39,198 nt of DNA from JAXHUA01 sp034189695 (GTDB taxonomy: Bacteria; Chloroflexota; Dehalococcoidia; E44-bin15). Numbering within the stretch: position 1 is the stretch's first letter; each line of letters opens with the position of its first letter. Positions 16,081 to 25,400 of this stretch are shown piece by piece. The translations under genes were made by a program, and so were the position numbers. The DNA is taken from assembly GCA_034189695.1 (NCBI GenBank), contig JAXHUA010000066.1:1-39198 (forward strand), written 5' to 3'. The notes under the pieces are model-generated. The model worked only from the letters and a program-made list of their open reading frames with translations. It was not told the DNA's origin and did not search any database.

Positions 16081-16840
16081 GCGTGCCTTTCACAATAATC
16101 ACGTCGCTCAGCGACGGGACCCTTCGCGCGACCTTGTCGAGAACCGGCAGCAGCGTATCCGGTATCCTCCGCGGCATGAGCGACAGGAGCTTGCCCCAGT
16201 ATGGGGCCGTCCACAGCAACGAGACCGGCAGTACACTCCTCACCTCGAAGTGCCGCCCGACCATGCCCAGAAACGACGGGTAGTCGAACTTGAAGGTGTG
16301 GTCGGAGGGCATCTCCCACGGGGTCCTGGGGTGCTCTCCTCTGATGAATAGCTTGAGGAACGAGTGCCACCTTCTGCCCAGCCGACAACTGAGGCTTTCG
16401 AAATTGGCGATGGCGATCACCGCCTCACCTCCCGCCTTGAGTACCTCCGCCATCTCCTGGATGCTCTTCTCCGGGTCGGGGAAGTGGTCGAGGGCGCCTT
16501 TGCACATGACCTTGTCAAGCGAACGCCTCTTGAAGGGTAAAGCCTCTCCGATGCCGCGCAGCAGGACAACCTGGGTGCTGCACCCCGCCATGTCGTCTCT
16601 CGCCTCGTGAAGCATCCGGCTGGAAGGGTCGAGGCCGACGACCTTGCCGCGGCTGTCAGCGAGCTTGAGAGCATCGACGGCCTTGCCGCAGCCCACGTCC
16701 AGGACCCATTCTCCCTGCTGTGGGGCGACGAGCTCCTGGGTTCCCTGGCACATGCGGGTGAAGAGAAAGTCGGTGTCAGGATAGTGGACCGCCGACGTTA
16801 TCTCGTCGTCATCCCAGTCAAGATCGAAGTCACAACCCAT
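16067..16840 (-). CDS. Class I SAM-dependent methyltransferase
   Basis: A 257-residue methyltransferase of the Methyltransf_11 type. Motif I is VLDVGCGKAVDALKL (46-60), followed by VGLDPSSRML, ALPFKRRSLDKVMC, and DHFPDPEKSIQEMAEVLKAGGEAVI. The C-terminal third is more basic and aromatic, with no clear assignment. It could act on an isoprenoid, lipid or glycan, and its position facing the glycosyltransferase operon favours an envelope role. Its last 14 bases overlap the 3' end of the GT4 gene on the other strand. The start is ATG 16840. Confidence 0.88.
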   Translation of the reverse strand: MGCDFDLDWDDDEITSAVHYPDTDFLFTRMCQGTQELVAPQQGEWVLDVGCGKAVDALKLADSRGKVVGLDPSSRMLHEARDDMAGCSTQVVLLRGIGEALPFKRRSLDKVMCKGALDHFPDPEKSIQEMAEVLKAGGEAVIAIANFESLSCRLGRRWHSFLKLFIRGEHPRTPWEMPSDHTFKFDYPSFLGMVGRHFEVRSVLPVSLLWTAPYWGKLLSLMPRRIPDTLLPVLDKVARRVPSLSDVIIVKGTPRNV

Positions 16841-16848
16841 GTCTGTAA

Positions 16849-16867
16849 ACGCCTGCCGCCCAGGCGT
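16849..16867 (-). terminator. Possible terminator of the Hdr/fumarate-reductase operon
   Basis: A perfect seven-base stem with a five-base loop (ACGCCTG-CCGCC-CAGGCGT on the plus strand). On the minus strand it is followed by TTTAC, about 55 bases past the last gene of the Hdr operon. The T tract is short, so it may be weak. Confidence 0.45.
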
Positions 16868-16921
16868 AGCGGTCTGGACTCACCCGGGCGGCATATGGAC
16901 TAATGCTGTTATTCCTCTGGT

Positions 16922-18592
16922 CTATCTCAGTGTCCCCACGTAGTGGGCCGTCAACTGACGCTCTCTCACCTTGGGGTCGGTGTAGTCGGGCAGAAGCATT
17001 GGGGAGACACGGTCGGTAGTGATACCTGCCTCCTCCAGCTCCTTGTGATAGGCTTTCACGTGGTCCAGAGTCGGCTTGCCTTCCTTGGCCTGCTCCCTGG
17101 CGTAGACGGCAGCGGTCTTGCCGGCGAGCCTGCCAAAGACGTGGACATCCAGCAGTGAATTGCCCATGAGGCGGTTCTCGCCGTGCACTCCTCCACCTAC
17201 CTCACCGGCGACGAACAGGCCCGGAACGACCGTTTCGCCGGTGTACTTGTACTCCAGTCCTCCATTCTGATAGTGGAGGGTGGGATAAACGAGCATAGGC
17301 TCCTTGGAGATATCGATTCCGTGCCTGCCGAACTGCTTCATTTTGCCGGGGAACTGCGCCTTGACCGTTCCTTCGCCGTAGAGCTGGTCGAGCATGGGGG
17401 AGTCGAGCCATATCCCGAGCTTCCCCGTAGGGGTGGGTATGCCCTTGGCTCTCTCCACGCATTCCCTGATGTAGGCGGCTGACTCGACATCACGGGGCTC
17501 CCGTTCATAGACGAACTGCTCGCCGTCGATATTCACCACGTTACTCCCCGCCGCTCTGAACTTCTCCGTGATAAGGAGCCCCTCCAGCTGCTCGGGGTAT
17601 ATGCAGCCGGTGGGGTGGTATTGCAGCGAGTGGAGGAACTTGAGTCCAACCCCGGCTCGGTAGGCCAGGACTATGCCATCGGCTGTGGCGCCGTAGTGGT
17701 TGGTGGTCACGAAGCCCTGGACATGAGTCCTGCCGCAGCCTCCAGTGGCGATGACTGTTGCCTTGGCGAGCACGGTAAAGTACTCCTCAGTCTCCATGTT
17801 GTACAGCACGGCACCGGCGCAATGGCCGTGCTCATTCAGGAGCAGTTCAACTGCCGGGCAGAACTCGAGCACCTTGATGTTGGCGCGGTTCCTCGCCTCG
17901 TCGCGGAGGGTACGCATGATCTCAGCCCCGGTGATATCGCCGGAGAAGTGAAGTCTGCTTCTGCAGAACCCGGCGGCCGGAAGGGTCTGGAGCCTGCCAT
18001 CGCTGAACTTCCAGAACCGTACCCCCAGCCCCTCCATCCAGTGCAGGCAGTCGGGGGCTTCGGTGACCAGAGCACGCACCAGGTCGGGGTCATTCGTGAA
18101 GTGGCCGCCGCCCAGGGTATCCAGGTAGTGGTACCCCGGGGAGTCCTTTTCCAGCTTGCTGGCTGCCTGAATGCCGCCTTCGGCCATCATTGTATTGGCG
18201 TCGCCGTGACGAAGCTTCGTTGCCAGGACGACGTTCGCTCCGTCTTGCTCGGCCAGTAGAGCGGCCGCGGTACCTGCTCCACCACCCCCGATTATCAGAA
18301 CATCGGTCTCGTATTCAGCGACAGAAAGGTCGACGCTGTCGGGATCGACCCTGCTCTTGGCCTCGAGCAGGTCAACGAGTTCGTGGGCTATTCGGTAACC
18401 CTTGCTCGGCCCAATCTTGATCTCCCTACGCTGCTCCTCGTCGTAGTCGGGGTGATACTTATCCAGTATCGCCGCGCGCTCAGCCAGGGTCATAGCCGGA
18501 AACTCGCCGCCCTCCTTCTTTCTGGCGACGCGCTCCGCCCTCGTGCCTTCGACTACCTTGATCAGCCTCTTGAGTTCATCTGTATATGCCAT
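16922..18592 (-). CDS. Fumarate reductase/succinate dehydrogenase-type flavoprotein subunit
   Basis: A 556-residue FAD protein of the SdhA/FrdA/TfrA family. After an unusual 95-residue N-terminal extension comes the FAD motif IGGGGAGTAAA (101-111). Substrate-site residues of the family are kept: HPTG (His326), Arg346 in TEKFRAAG, His440 in LHYQNGG, and Arg474 in HGENRLMGNSLLD. The histidine that covalently binds FAD in membrane SdhA/FrdA (HTxxAxGG) is Asn133 here (NTMMAEGG), so FAD is probably non-covalent. It is the last gene of the Hdr operon, nine bases after the FrdB-like gene. No membrane anchor subunit is present, suggesting a soluble enzyme fed by HdrBC-type proteins. Fumarate is the likely but unproven substrate. 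Confidence 0.88.
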   Translation of the reverse strand: MAYTDELKRLIKVVEGTRAERVARKKEGGEFPAMTLAERAAILDKYHPDYDEEQRREIKIGPSKGYRIAHELVDLLEAKSRVDPDSVDLSVAEYETDVLIIGGGGAGTAAALLAEQDGANVVLATKLRHGDANTMMAEGGIQAASKLEKDSPGYHYLDTLGGGHFTNDPDLVRALVTEAPDCLHWMEGLGVRFWKFSDGRLQTLPAAGFCRSRLHFSGDITGAEIMRTLRDEARNRANIKVLEFCPAVELLLNEHGHCAGAVLYNMETEEYFTVLAKATVIATGGCGRTHVQGFVTTNHYGATADGIVLAYRAGVGLKFLHSLQYHPTGCIYPEQLEGLLITEKFRAAGSNVVNIDGEQFVYEREPRDVESAAYIRECVERAKGIPTPTGKLGIWLDSPMLDQLYGEGTVKAQFPGKMKQFGRHGIDISKEPMLVYPTLHYQNGGLEYKYTGETVVPGLFVAGEVGGGVHGENRLMGNSLLDVHVFGRLAGKTAAVYAREQAKEGKPTLDHVKAYHKELEEAGITTDRVSPMLLPDYTDPKVRERQLTAHYVGTLR

Positions 18593-18601
18593 TATCGTCT
18601 C

Positions 18602-19390
18602 CTAGTCCTGAGGTTCTAGAAGGAACTCCGTCTCCTTTGTGGGCCTCCAGTCCTCTCCCGCTGTCTCGGGCTCCCAATCCCGCTCCACATACGTCTTCTC
18701 CAGGTCTGCCCTCTCCATTGCCATCAACTTCTCAAGCATTCCGTCGAAGGAGCCCTCTTTGACCTTCTCTGCCGCCGTCCTCAGGTGCTCTGCCCTGGGG
18801 ACGATCTTCGCGCCGTGAATCCGTCTGGCCAGTTGGAAGATGTGGTACTGGGGCAACTCGCCCATGCATCGCGAGGCGCACAGACCGCACTGAATGCACT
18901 CGAAGGTAAGCTCGGCGGCCTGGGCTATGTCACCCTTCTTGATTGCCGCAACCGCGTCCATCACCTCGACCTCCATGGGGCATACCTTGGTGCAGGCGTT
19001 GCAGGCGACACATCTGAACACCTCGGGGTAGAGCTTGAATACTTCCTCTGGCGTGGGTTTCAACTGCTCGAAATCGTATGTGGCCCGGTTGGCCGGGTAG
19101 AAGGGGATTTGGGTGAGATACATCTCCGGCTGGACCTCTGTCTGGCAGGCCAGAGCGGTGCGGATGTGATAGTCTCCGGGCATGCGGTAGACTGTGCTGC
19201 ACGCGCCGCAGATTCCCCCGCGACAGCCACAACCTCGAATGAACTTGTAGCCGGCATACTCCATGGCCTTCATGATGGTGAGGCCTTTGGGGACCTCATA
19301 CTTCTTCCCCATGATGTAGATGGGGATGAGTTCTTCCTTTATCTGTGCCGCAACTTCGACAGCCTCGCTCGTAGTCTCCGTGCTGCTCAT
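18602..19390 (-). CDS. SdhB/FrdB-like iron-sulfur subunit (2Fe-2S plus two 4Fe-4S sites)
   Basis: A 262-residue electron-transfer subunit. The N-terminal plant-type [2Fe-2S] domain has CGCRGGICGAC (Cys54/56/61/64) and Cys82. The C-terminal dicluster domain has CVACNACTKVCP (127-138) and CIQCGLCASRC (165-175). Classical SdhB has a [3Fe-4S] site near the quinone; here both C-terminal motifs look like full four-cysteine sites and there is no quinone-binding membrane subunit. It would carry electrons from HdrB1/HdrC1 to the flavoprotein. The ATG at 19390 is preceded by AAGGAGG. The last 50 or so residues are acidic and lack a known motif. Confidence 0.9.
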   Translation of the reverse strand: MSSTETTSEAVEVAAQIKEELIPIYIMGKKYEVPKGLTIMKAMEYAGYKFIRGCGCRGGICGACSTVYRMPGDYHIRTALACQTEVQPEMYLTQIPFYPANRATYDFEQLKPTPEEVFKLYPEVFRCVACNACTKVCPMEVEVMDAVAAIKKGDIAQAAELTFECIQCGLCASRCMGELPQYHIFQLARRIHGAKIVPRAEHLRTAAEKVKEGSFDGMLEKLMAMERADLEKTYVERDWEPETAGEDWRPTKETEFLLEPQD

Positions 19391-19410
19391 CCACAGTCCT
19401 CCTTGCGATT

Positions 19411-20265
19411 CTATATTAGGTTACGGGACGCTAACAAAGCAACTGGACTCACGAAGTGCTTATGAAACCATCCACTGACTTCGTTCTTGGCCACGCCGAA
19501 GGCGAGGCCCATGAGTTCGGTGAAATAGAGTATCGGCAGCTTCTGCTCCGCTGTCTGTCTCGAGTCCAGGTTTGAGAAGCACATCGGGCAGGCGACGACG
19601 ATGGCCTCAGCACCGGCTTGGGTCGCGCTATCCGCCAGGCCCTGCACCAGGTTTTCGACGATCTCGGTCCTCGTCAGGGTGAGGCTTCCCCCGCAGCAGT
19701 CTACCTTGCCGGCCCAATCGACCACTTCCGCTCCCAGAGCCTGCAATAGCCTGTCCATCGTGGTGGGGTTCTCCGGGTCATCGAATCCGACGACTTTCGG
19801 CGGGCGGACCAGATAGCACCCGTAGTACGCCGCGACTTTGAGCCCCGTGAGCGGGTGTTTGACCTTCTTCTCTATCTCTTCCGTCCCAAGCTCGTTGATT
19901 AGAATGTCGAGCAAGTGTCTGACGTCGTGTTTCCCTTCGTAGGGCATGCCGATGAGGTCTTCCAGCTTCTTCCTGAACTCGGGCGAGTTCCTCGCTTCAT
20001 GCTCAGTAGTCCGGAGCCTCAGGTAGCACGCGGCGCACACAACCGCGGTGTCAAGCCCCTCTCTCTCCGCGATCGCCAGATTCCTTGCCGGCAACGCGTG
20101 GGAGAGGTCATCGTTCAGGAAATGCCCCGACGACGCGCCGCAGCAGTTCCAGTCGGGTATCTCCTCCAGTTCAATGCCTAGCTCGCGACAGACCGCCGTG
20201 GTGGAGTCCCCGAATCCCTTCTCCGTGGATTCCTGGGTGCAGCCGGGGAAAAAGCTATAACGCAC
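19411..20265 (-). CDS. HdrB-like CCG-domain protein 1
   Basis: A 284-residue protein with two CCG domains, as in HdrB of heterodisulfide reductase and the C-terminal half of thiol:fumarate reductase TfrB. The cysteines are Cys9, Cys41-Cys42, Cys77 and Cys80 (WNCCG, CAAC), then Cys150, Cys190-Cys191, Cys226 and Cys229 (DCCGG, CPMC). In HdrB such motifs bind noncubane [4Fe-4S] clusters that cleave disulfides. The start is GTG 20265, two bases after the HdrC1 stop. A C-terminal extension after about residue 250 (ending ASRNLI) is longer than in HdrB2. Flanked by HdrC and FrdB, it resembles a TfrB split into separate genes. Confidence 0.92.
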   Translation of the reverse strand: MRYSFFPGCTQESTEKGFGDSTTAVCRELGIELEEIPDWNCCGASSGHFLNDDLSHALPARNLAIAEREGLDTAVVCAACYLRLRTTEHEARNSPEFRKKLEDLIGMPYEGKHDVRHLLDILINELGTEEIEKKVKHPLTGLKVAAYYGCYLVRPPKVVGFDDPENPTTMDRLLQALGAEVVDWAGKVDCCGGSLTLTRTEIVENLVQGLADSATQAGAEAIVVACPMCFSNLDSRQTAEQKLPILYFTELMGLAFGVAKNEVSGWFHKHFVSPVALLASRNLI

Positions 20266-20267
20266 GC

Positions 20268-20855
20268 CTATTCCCCTCCCCTCTCGCTTCTCTCGAAGAT
20301 GTGTTTCACTTCTTCAGTCCCCTTGATCGAGTGCGGGGGCTGGAGCTTCAGCTTGCCTTTCGTGAGCATCTTGTACCCCAGCAGGGCGTTGCCGATCAGG
20401 TCTCCGAGCGAGAACTTCTTCGCCTTGAGCATGTAGCCGACCGTCATCATTACTTCGTATTGCCGGCCGAATCTCTTTATTGGACTGAGGAAGGCCTCGT
20501 GGAAAGCCGCGACGGCAGGCTCCTTGGGCGCCACGCCCTCGCGCAACGCCATCTGGTGCAGGGTGTCCATCACATGGGGTATGTCGATCTCGTTGGGACA
20601 CCTGGTAACGCAGCACAGGCATGAAGCGCATATCCAGATCGTGGAACTCTTCAGCACCCGGTCCTTCAGCCCGAGCTGCACCATCCTGACTATCTCGTGT
20701 GGGGGATAGTCCATAGCGGAGGCAACGGGGCAACCCAGGGTGCAGGTAAGGCACTGATAGCACCGCTCGATGCCGGCGTGGCTCTGCTCCTTCACCGTCC
20801 TGGTGAAAGAGGGGTCAGATGTCTCCTGGACCTGGTCCGCGACAAGCTGCATCAC
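20268..20855 (-). CDS. HdrC-like ferredoxin subunit 1
   Basis: A 195-residue HdrC-family protein with two [4Fe-4S] motifs, CYQCLTCTLGCP (Cys32/35/38/42) and CASCLCCVTRCP (Cys76/79/82/86). Between them lies the family's PPHEIVRMVQLGLKDRVLKSSTIW segment. It wires HdrA-type flavoproteins to HdrB. It is longer than HdrC2 by a C-terminal tail of about 60 residues (KRFGRQYEVMMTVGYMLKAKKF). The start ATG overlaps the stop of the FrhB-like gene by four bases. Confidence 0.92.
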   Translation of the reverse strand: MMQLVADQVQETSDPSFTRTVKEQSHAGIERCYQCLTCTLGCPVASAMDYPPHEIVRMVQLGLKDRVLKSSTIWICASCLCCVTRCPNEIDIPHVMDTLHQMALREGVAPKEPAVAAFHEAFLSPIKRFGRQYEVMMTVGYMLKAKKFSLGDLIGNALLGYKMLTKGKLKLQPPHSIKGTEEVKHIFERSERGGE

Positions 20856-21985
20856 AGTTTCTCCGGCACGTTGAGGAGCTCGCGCTCCTGGAACGTGCTG
20901 ACGGGTATTTCATCGTCCAGGCTCTTGCCCGGGACGTAGTTGAGTGCCTTCTGTGTGTTCATCCCGACCAGGCGGAAGATATTAGCGACAGGTATGTCGT
21001 TGGGGCACGCCTCGGAGCACATTCCGCAGCCAACGCAGGATGCAGCCATATGGCACATCCGGGTGAGGTGGAAGAGCAGGGTGTGCGCGGGCATCCTGAC
21101 CGTGCCCTTGTCCGCCCAGCCGAGGTACTTCTCGGACTCCATATCGAAGGTTGGCGAATCGAAGAAGCACTCCTTGCAGAAGCAGATGGGGCAGACGTCA
21201 CGGCAGTTGTGGCAGCCGATACACGGCGCGAGGGCCTTCATGAGGTTTTCCATCCCGGCTATGTCCTGCCTCGTCTGCTCCAGTATCTCGTCTCTCTTCT
21301 GGGCCCGTTTCTCGGCCAGCTGAGCAATAGCCTCCTCACGCTTGGCGACGTCGCCTTCCGAAGCGTCTTTCAGTTCGAGGCCTTCCAGAATCCTCTCTCC
21401 TTCAGCCGTTGAGGCCTGGACGAGGATGCTCTTCTCGTAATCCACGCCTATGAGACCGATGCTGATATCGGCGCACATGGGCGCGGGGTACTCGCACATC
21501 CGGCAGATCTCGCGCAGGGACTCGTCTTCCTTGCCCTCTTTCGTGGCCTTCATGAAGGAGTCCTGCGGCGAGGAACCGTTCTGGCACAGCCGCTTGTAGT
21601 CCTTCACGGAGTAGGTGCCGAAGCAGTCCACTCCTATGAGAACGAGGTTCTCCAGCGACGCCTGCTTCAGCTTCACCAGTTCGATGAGGGCCCTGAGTTC
21701 GCAGGGCCTCAGTACAACGGCAACCTTCTTAGGGCTGGGCGTGACTTTGGTTACCCTGGAGACGATTCGCGCCGAGTTCACCGGCATGACCGGCGCCAGG
21801 GGGTTCGGTGACCCCAGCCTCTCGACGTCGCTCACCAGCGTCTGCACCACGTTGTCTCCCGAGGGAAGCTCCTGGGGTATGAGCAGCACGTCGACGAGCC
21901 CCTTCTCCAGTAGCTGGCGCCACAGACCATTGAGCGTTTCTATCAGGTTCCCGTTCTGGACTTCTAACATTGCAGATCTCGCCAT
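20852..21985 (-). CDS. FrhB/FdhB-like iron-sulfur oxidoreductase subunit
   Basis: A 377-residue protein resembling the beta subunit of F420-reducing hydrogenase and formate dehydrogenase (FrhB/FdhB). Family-like elements are VVLRPCELRALIELVKL (90-106), LVLIGVDCFGTYS (114-126) and the cysteine-rich CIGCHNCRDVCPICFCKECFF (255-275). The C-terminal part adds another [4Fe-4S] motif, CVGCGMCSEACP (317-328), followed by HdrC-like sequence (IPVANIFRLVG). Residues 205-250 form a charged probable coiled coil. FrhB-family proteins bind FAD and use F420 or another hydride carrier. Here it may be the entry or exit port of the Hdr complex, next to MvhD. Which carrier it uses cannot be read from the sequence. 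Confidence 0.8.
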   Translation of the reverse strand: MARSAMLEVQNGNLIETLNGLWRQLLEKGLVDVLLIPQELPSGDNVVQTLVSDVERLGSPNPLAPVMPVNSARIVSRVTKVTPSPKKVAVVLRPCELRALIELVKLKQASLENLVLIGVDCFGTYSVKDYKRLCQNGSSPQDSFMKATKEGKEDESLREICRMCEYPAPMCADISIGLIGVDYEKSILVQASTAEGERILEGLELKDASEGDVAKREEAIAQLAEKRAQKRDEILEQTRQDIAGMENLMKALAPCIGCHNCRDVCPICFCKECFFDSPTFDMESEKYLGWADKGTVRMPAHTLLFHLTRMCHMAASCVGCGMCSEACPNDIPVANIFRLVGMNTQKALNYVPGKSLDDEIPVSTFQERELLNVPEKL

Positions 21986-21994
21986 CGCTTCTTC

Positions 21995-22423
21995 CTACGT
22001 AGACCAGCATTCTTTGACGGGGTTGGGCCCCTTCTTCTTCAATTCATCCACCATCTTGGCCACCGTATTGGCGAACTTCTGCCCTTCAGCGGCGCTGATC
22101 CAGCACAACCACACGCGGTCATCGTCCAGTCCAAGGGTGTTGAGGATGGTCTTGAGAATCGCCACCTTCCTTCGACACTTGTAGTTGCCTGAGACGTAGT
22201 GACAGTCGGCCGGGTGACATGCTCCTATCATCACGCCATCTGCTCCACCAAGGAGGGCCCACAGTACGTATACCGGGTCCACCATGCCGCTGCACATGGT
22301 CTGGATGGGGCGGATGTTGGTTGGATACTGCGTTCTGGTGGTGCCGGCGAGGTCGGCGGCGGTGTAGGTGCACCAGTGGCATAGCAAACCAACGATACTG
22401 GGTTCAAACTCGTCTTCCTGCAA
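21995..22423 (-). CDS. MvhD-family [2Fe-2S] subunit
   Basis: A 142-residue protein of the methyl-viologen-reducing hydrogenase delta (MvhD) family, which links hydrogenase or formate dehydrogenase to HdrA. The cysteines match the family: CHWC (15-18), Cys44, then GACHPADCHYVSGNYKC (Cys69, Cys74, Cys83). The initiation codon is TTG 22423, six bases after AAGGAGG (22430-22436 on the plus strand). No MvhA/MvhG hydrogenase genes are in the window. In this cluster the partner may be the FrhB-like subunit or a dehydrogenase encoded elsewhere. It directly follows the fused HdrA gene, as the MvhD domain follows HdrA-like sequence in QmoB. Confidence 0.93.
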   Translation of the reverse strand: MQEDEFEPSIVGLLCHWCTYTAADLAGTTRTQYPTNIRPIQTMCSGMVDPVYVLWALLGGADGVMIGACHPADCHYVSGNYKCRRKVAILKTILNTLGLDDDRVWLCWISAAEGQKFANTVAKMVDELKKKGPNPVKECWST

Positions 22424-22436
22424 GATGAACCTCCTT

Positions 22437-25400
22437 CTAAATCACGGCATCCATCACCGAGAGGACCTGCTTGTCGGTGAATCCCCTGAGCTTGGCCGCC
22501 CCGCTGGGGCAGATGGCGACACAGGCCCCGCAGCCCTGGCAAAGCGGCTCGATGACGACAACCACGCCCTTCTCGGTGTCCTTGAACCGCGCGTTGTAGG
22601 GACAGGCGGACACGCAAAGCTCGCAGCCGCTGCAGCGCCGCTCGTTCACCATCGACACCACCCTGCCGGACTCCAACTGGGGCCGTGCCAGGATGGATGC
22701 CGCCCGCTGCGCCGCCGCCTCGGCCTGGGCAATACTCTCGAGGATGCCTCTCGGAGAGTGAGCAAGACCGCACAGGAAGATCCCGTTGGTCAGGAAATCA
22801 ACCGGGCGGAACTTGGTCTCTGCCTCTTTGAAGAACCCGTCTTCAGACAACTCAACATTCAGTATCTGGGCCAGGCCCGCGTTGTCGCCGGGCACGATTC
22901 CGACGCTCAGCGCCAGCAGATCGGGCTCTATGGTGAGTACGCCGCCCGTCGCCGGTTCGGTCGTACGTACCACAAGCCTGCCGCCGTCGACTGTCACCTC
23001 GGGTTTGCGGTCCACATCGTAGTTGATGAAGACAACGCCCTTCTCTCGCGCCCGTGAGTAGTACTCCTCTTTGAAGCCGTAGCTCATGAGGTCGCGATAG
23101 AGGACTATTACTTCAAGATCGGCATTGCGCTCCTTGAGGTTGAGGGCATTCTTCAATGCCTGTGAACAGCAGATGCGGCTGCAGTAGGGCCGCTCGTCCT
23201 CCCTGGAGCCGACGCACTGGATCATCACGACGGAGCTGAGGCCGCTGGCATCAAGCTCGCCCGCTACCAGTTGCCCTTCGAGTTCAGCCTGGGTGACCAC
23301 CTTGTCGCTCTCGTGGTAGCAGTACTCGTCGGGCTCGTAGGCCTCCCCACCGGTGGCGACGATAATGGCGCCCACCCTGATCGGCTCGAGCGTGGTCTCC
23401 CCTTCCTGGAGGACCACCTCGAAATTGCCGGCATGGCCCGAGACCTGCGCTACCTCGGTCCCCGTGTGAACGTGGATGGACTCACTGTCCTGCGCCCTCT
23501 TTGTGAGATCGTCACGGAGCGCCTGCGGGTCACCGCCCTCGAGAATGCCAAAGATATGCCTGAGGTTGCCGCCAAACTCGTCAGCCTTCTCAACGAGATG
23601 GGCTTCGAACCCCTGCTCAGCCAGGGAGAGGGCGGCGGTCAGTCCCGACACGCCGCCGCCGATCACCAGGGCCTGACGCTCGATGTCCTGGGACACCAGC
23701 GGCAACGGTTCCTGCGTCCTGATCTTCTCGACGGCTATGGTAATCAGCGTCTTCGCCTTGTCCGTGGCACGGTTTCCATTGTTGCGGTCGCCCGGACACA
23801 CCTGTTCACGCAAGTCGATCACTTCGAGGAGCGACGGATTGAGGCCGACACCCCTGACAGCCTCGGTGAACAGCCTGGTGTATGCTATGTCAGCGCAGGC
23901 CGCGAATACGATTCGATTGGCGTCCAGCTCATTGATCCTTTCCTTGACCTGTGACAGTGCATCTGCCTGGCACAGGTAGGAAACCTGCTCAGCGTGGACG
24001 ACGCCTTTAAGCCCTCTGGCGAACTCGACTAGCTGCTCGATTTCTACTGCTGAGGCGATCTCGTCGCCGCAGGCGCAAAGGAAAACGGCGACGCGTGGTT
24101 GTGCCTCGCTGAGGTCCTTCTCCTCCGGGTACTCCTCGTGAGTTGTCACCTCGTTGCGCTGCGAACAGAGAAGCCTGGAAACGTGTGACGCGGCGGCGCT
24201 GGCTTCCACCAGCGTATCGGCTATGTCTTTGGGAGCCGAGGCCGACCCGCACACGTAGACGCCGGGCCTTGAGGTCTCGACTGGAGACAGCTCATCGGTC
24301 GCGCAGAACCCCCACTGATTCGTCTCCACGCCTACGACCTGCGCCAGTTCCACGAACCGCGGCGAGGGAGTCTGGCCAACGGAGAGGACAACCAGGTCGA
24401 ACTCCCGCTTCACGAGGGCACCGTCGTCTCCCATCGCGGTGAGCAGGAGACTCTTGGTGGCCGGGTCCTGCTTCAAGGCGGGCACGCGACACCGGGTGAA
24501 CTTGACGCCGCATTCGTCCCTCGCCTCAAGATAGTAGCGGTAGTAGCTCTTGCCGAAAGCCCTCAGGTCCATGAAGAAGATCTCAGTATCGACATCGGGG
24601 TTCTTCTCTTTGGTAAGCACAGCCTCTTTGAGGGCGTACATGCAGCAGGCTGAAGAGCAGTAGTCCCTCTCCCTGGTGCGCGAGCCAATGCACTGAAGAA
24701 ATGCTATCGACTTCGGCGGCTCGCTGTCGGAGGGCCTCAGGATCTCCCCGGCCGTCAGCCCGCTGCCGCTCAGCAATCGCTCAAACTGGATGCTGGTGAT
24801 GACATTGGGGTAGCGCTCGTAGCCGTACTGCGACCACGGTCTGGGATTGAACTCCTCGAAGCCGGCGCTCAGTACGATGGCGCCCACGTCAAGCTCCCTC
24901 GTCTCCTCGGCCTGAGAGAGGTCTATGGCACTGGTGGGACATTTCTCCACGCACGCGCCGCACTTGGTGCAGGAATCCCAGTCGATGGCGTAGCCGCTTG
25001 ATATCGCCAGAGGATTGCGGAGGTAGATGGCCTTGCGGCTCTCCAGACCCTCGTTGAACTCGCTGGGCACCTCGACGGGACATACCTCGGCGCACAGCCC
25101 GCAGGCGACGCAGAGCTCCTCTTTCACGCCTCGAGGCTTGATAGTCAGGCTGACCTTGAAATCGCCCGCCTCTCCCTGCACCTGCTGCACCGAGGCAAGC
25201 GGTATGAGCTCGATGTTGGGGTGATAGAGACCGCGGCGGAGACAGAACTGCGATGTGTCATCGCGGGAGAAGACGGGGAGTATCTTGCACATGCCGCAGT
25301 GATTGTCGGGGAACCACCTGTCCAGTTGGGCCAGCGTCCCTCCGATGAAGGGGCTCTGGTCCGCCAGGTAGACCTTGAAGCCGGACTCGGCCAGGTCGAG

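Noticed and set aside
16849..16867. Reading the hairpin as an operator for the 16067-16840 methyltransferase.
   Set aside because: It lies only nine bases before that start codon, but on the minus strand it is followed by TTTAC after the Hdr operon, so a terminator is the simpler reading. No promoter elements were found around it.
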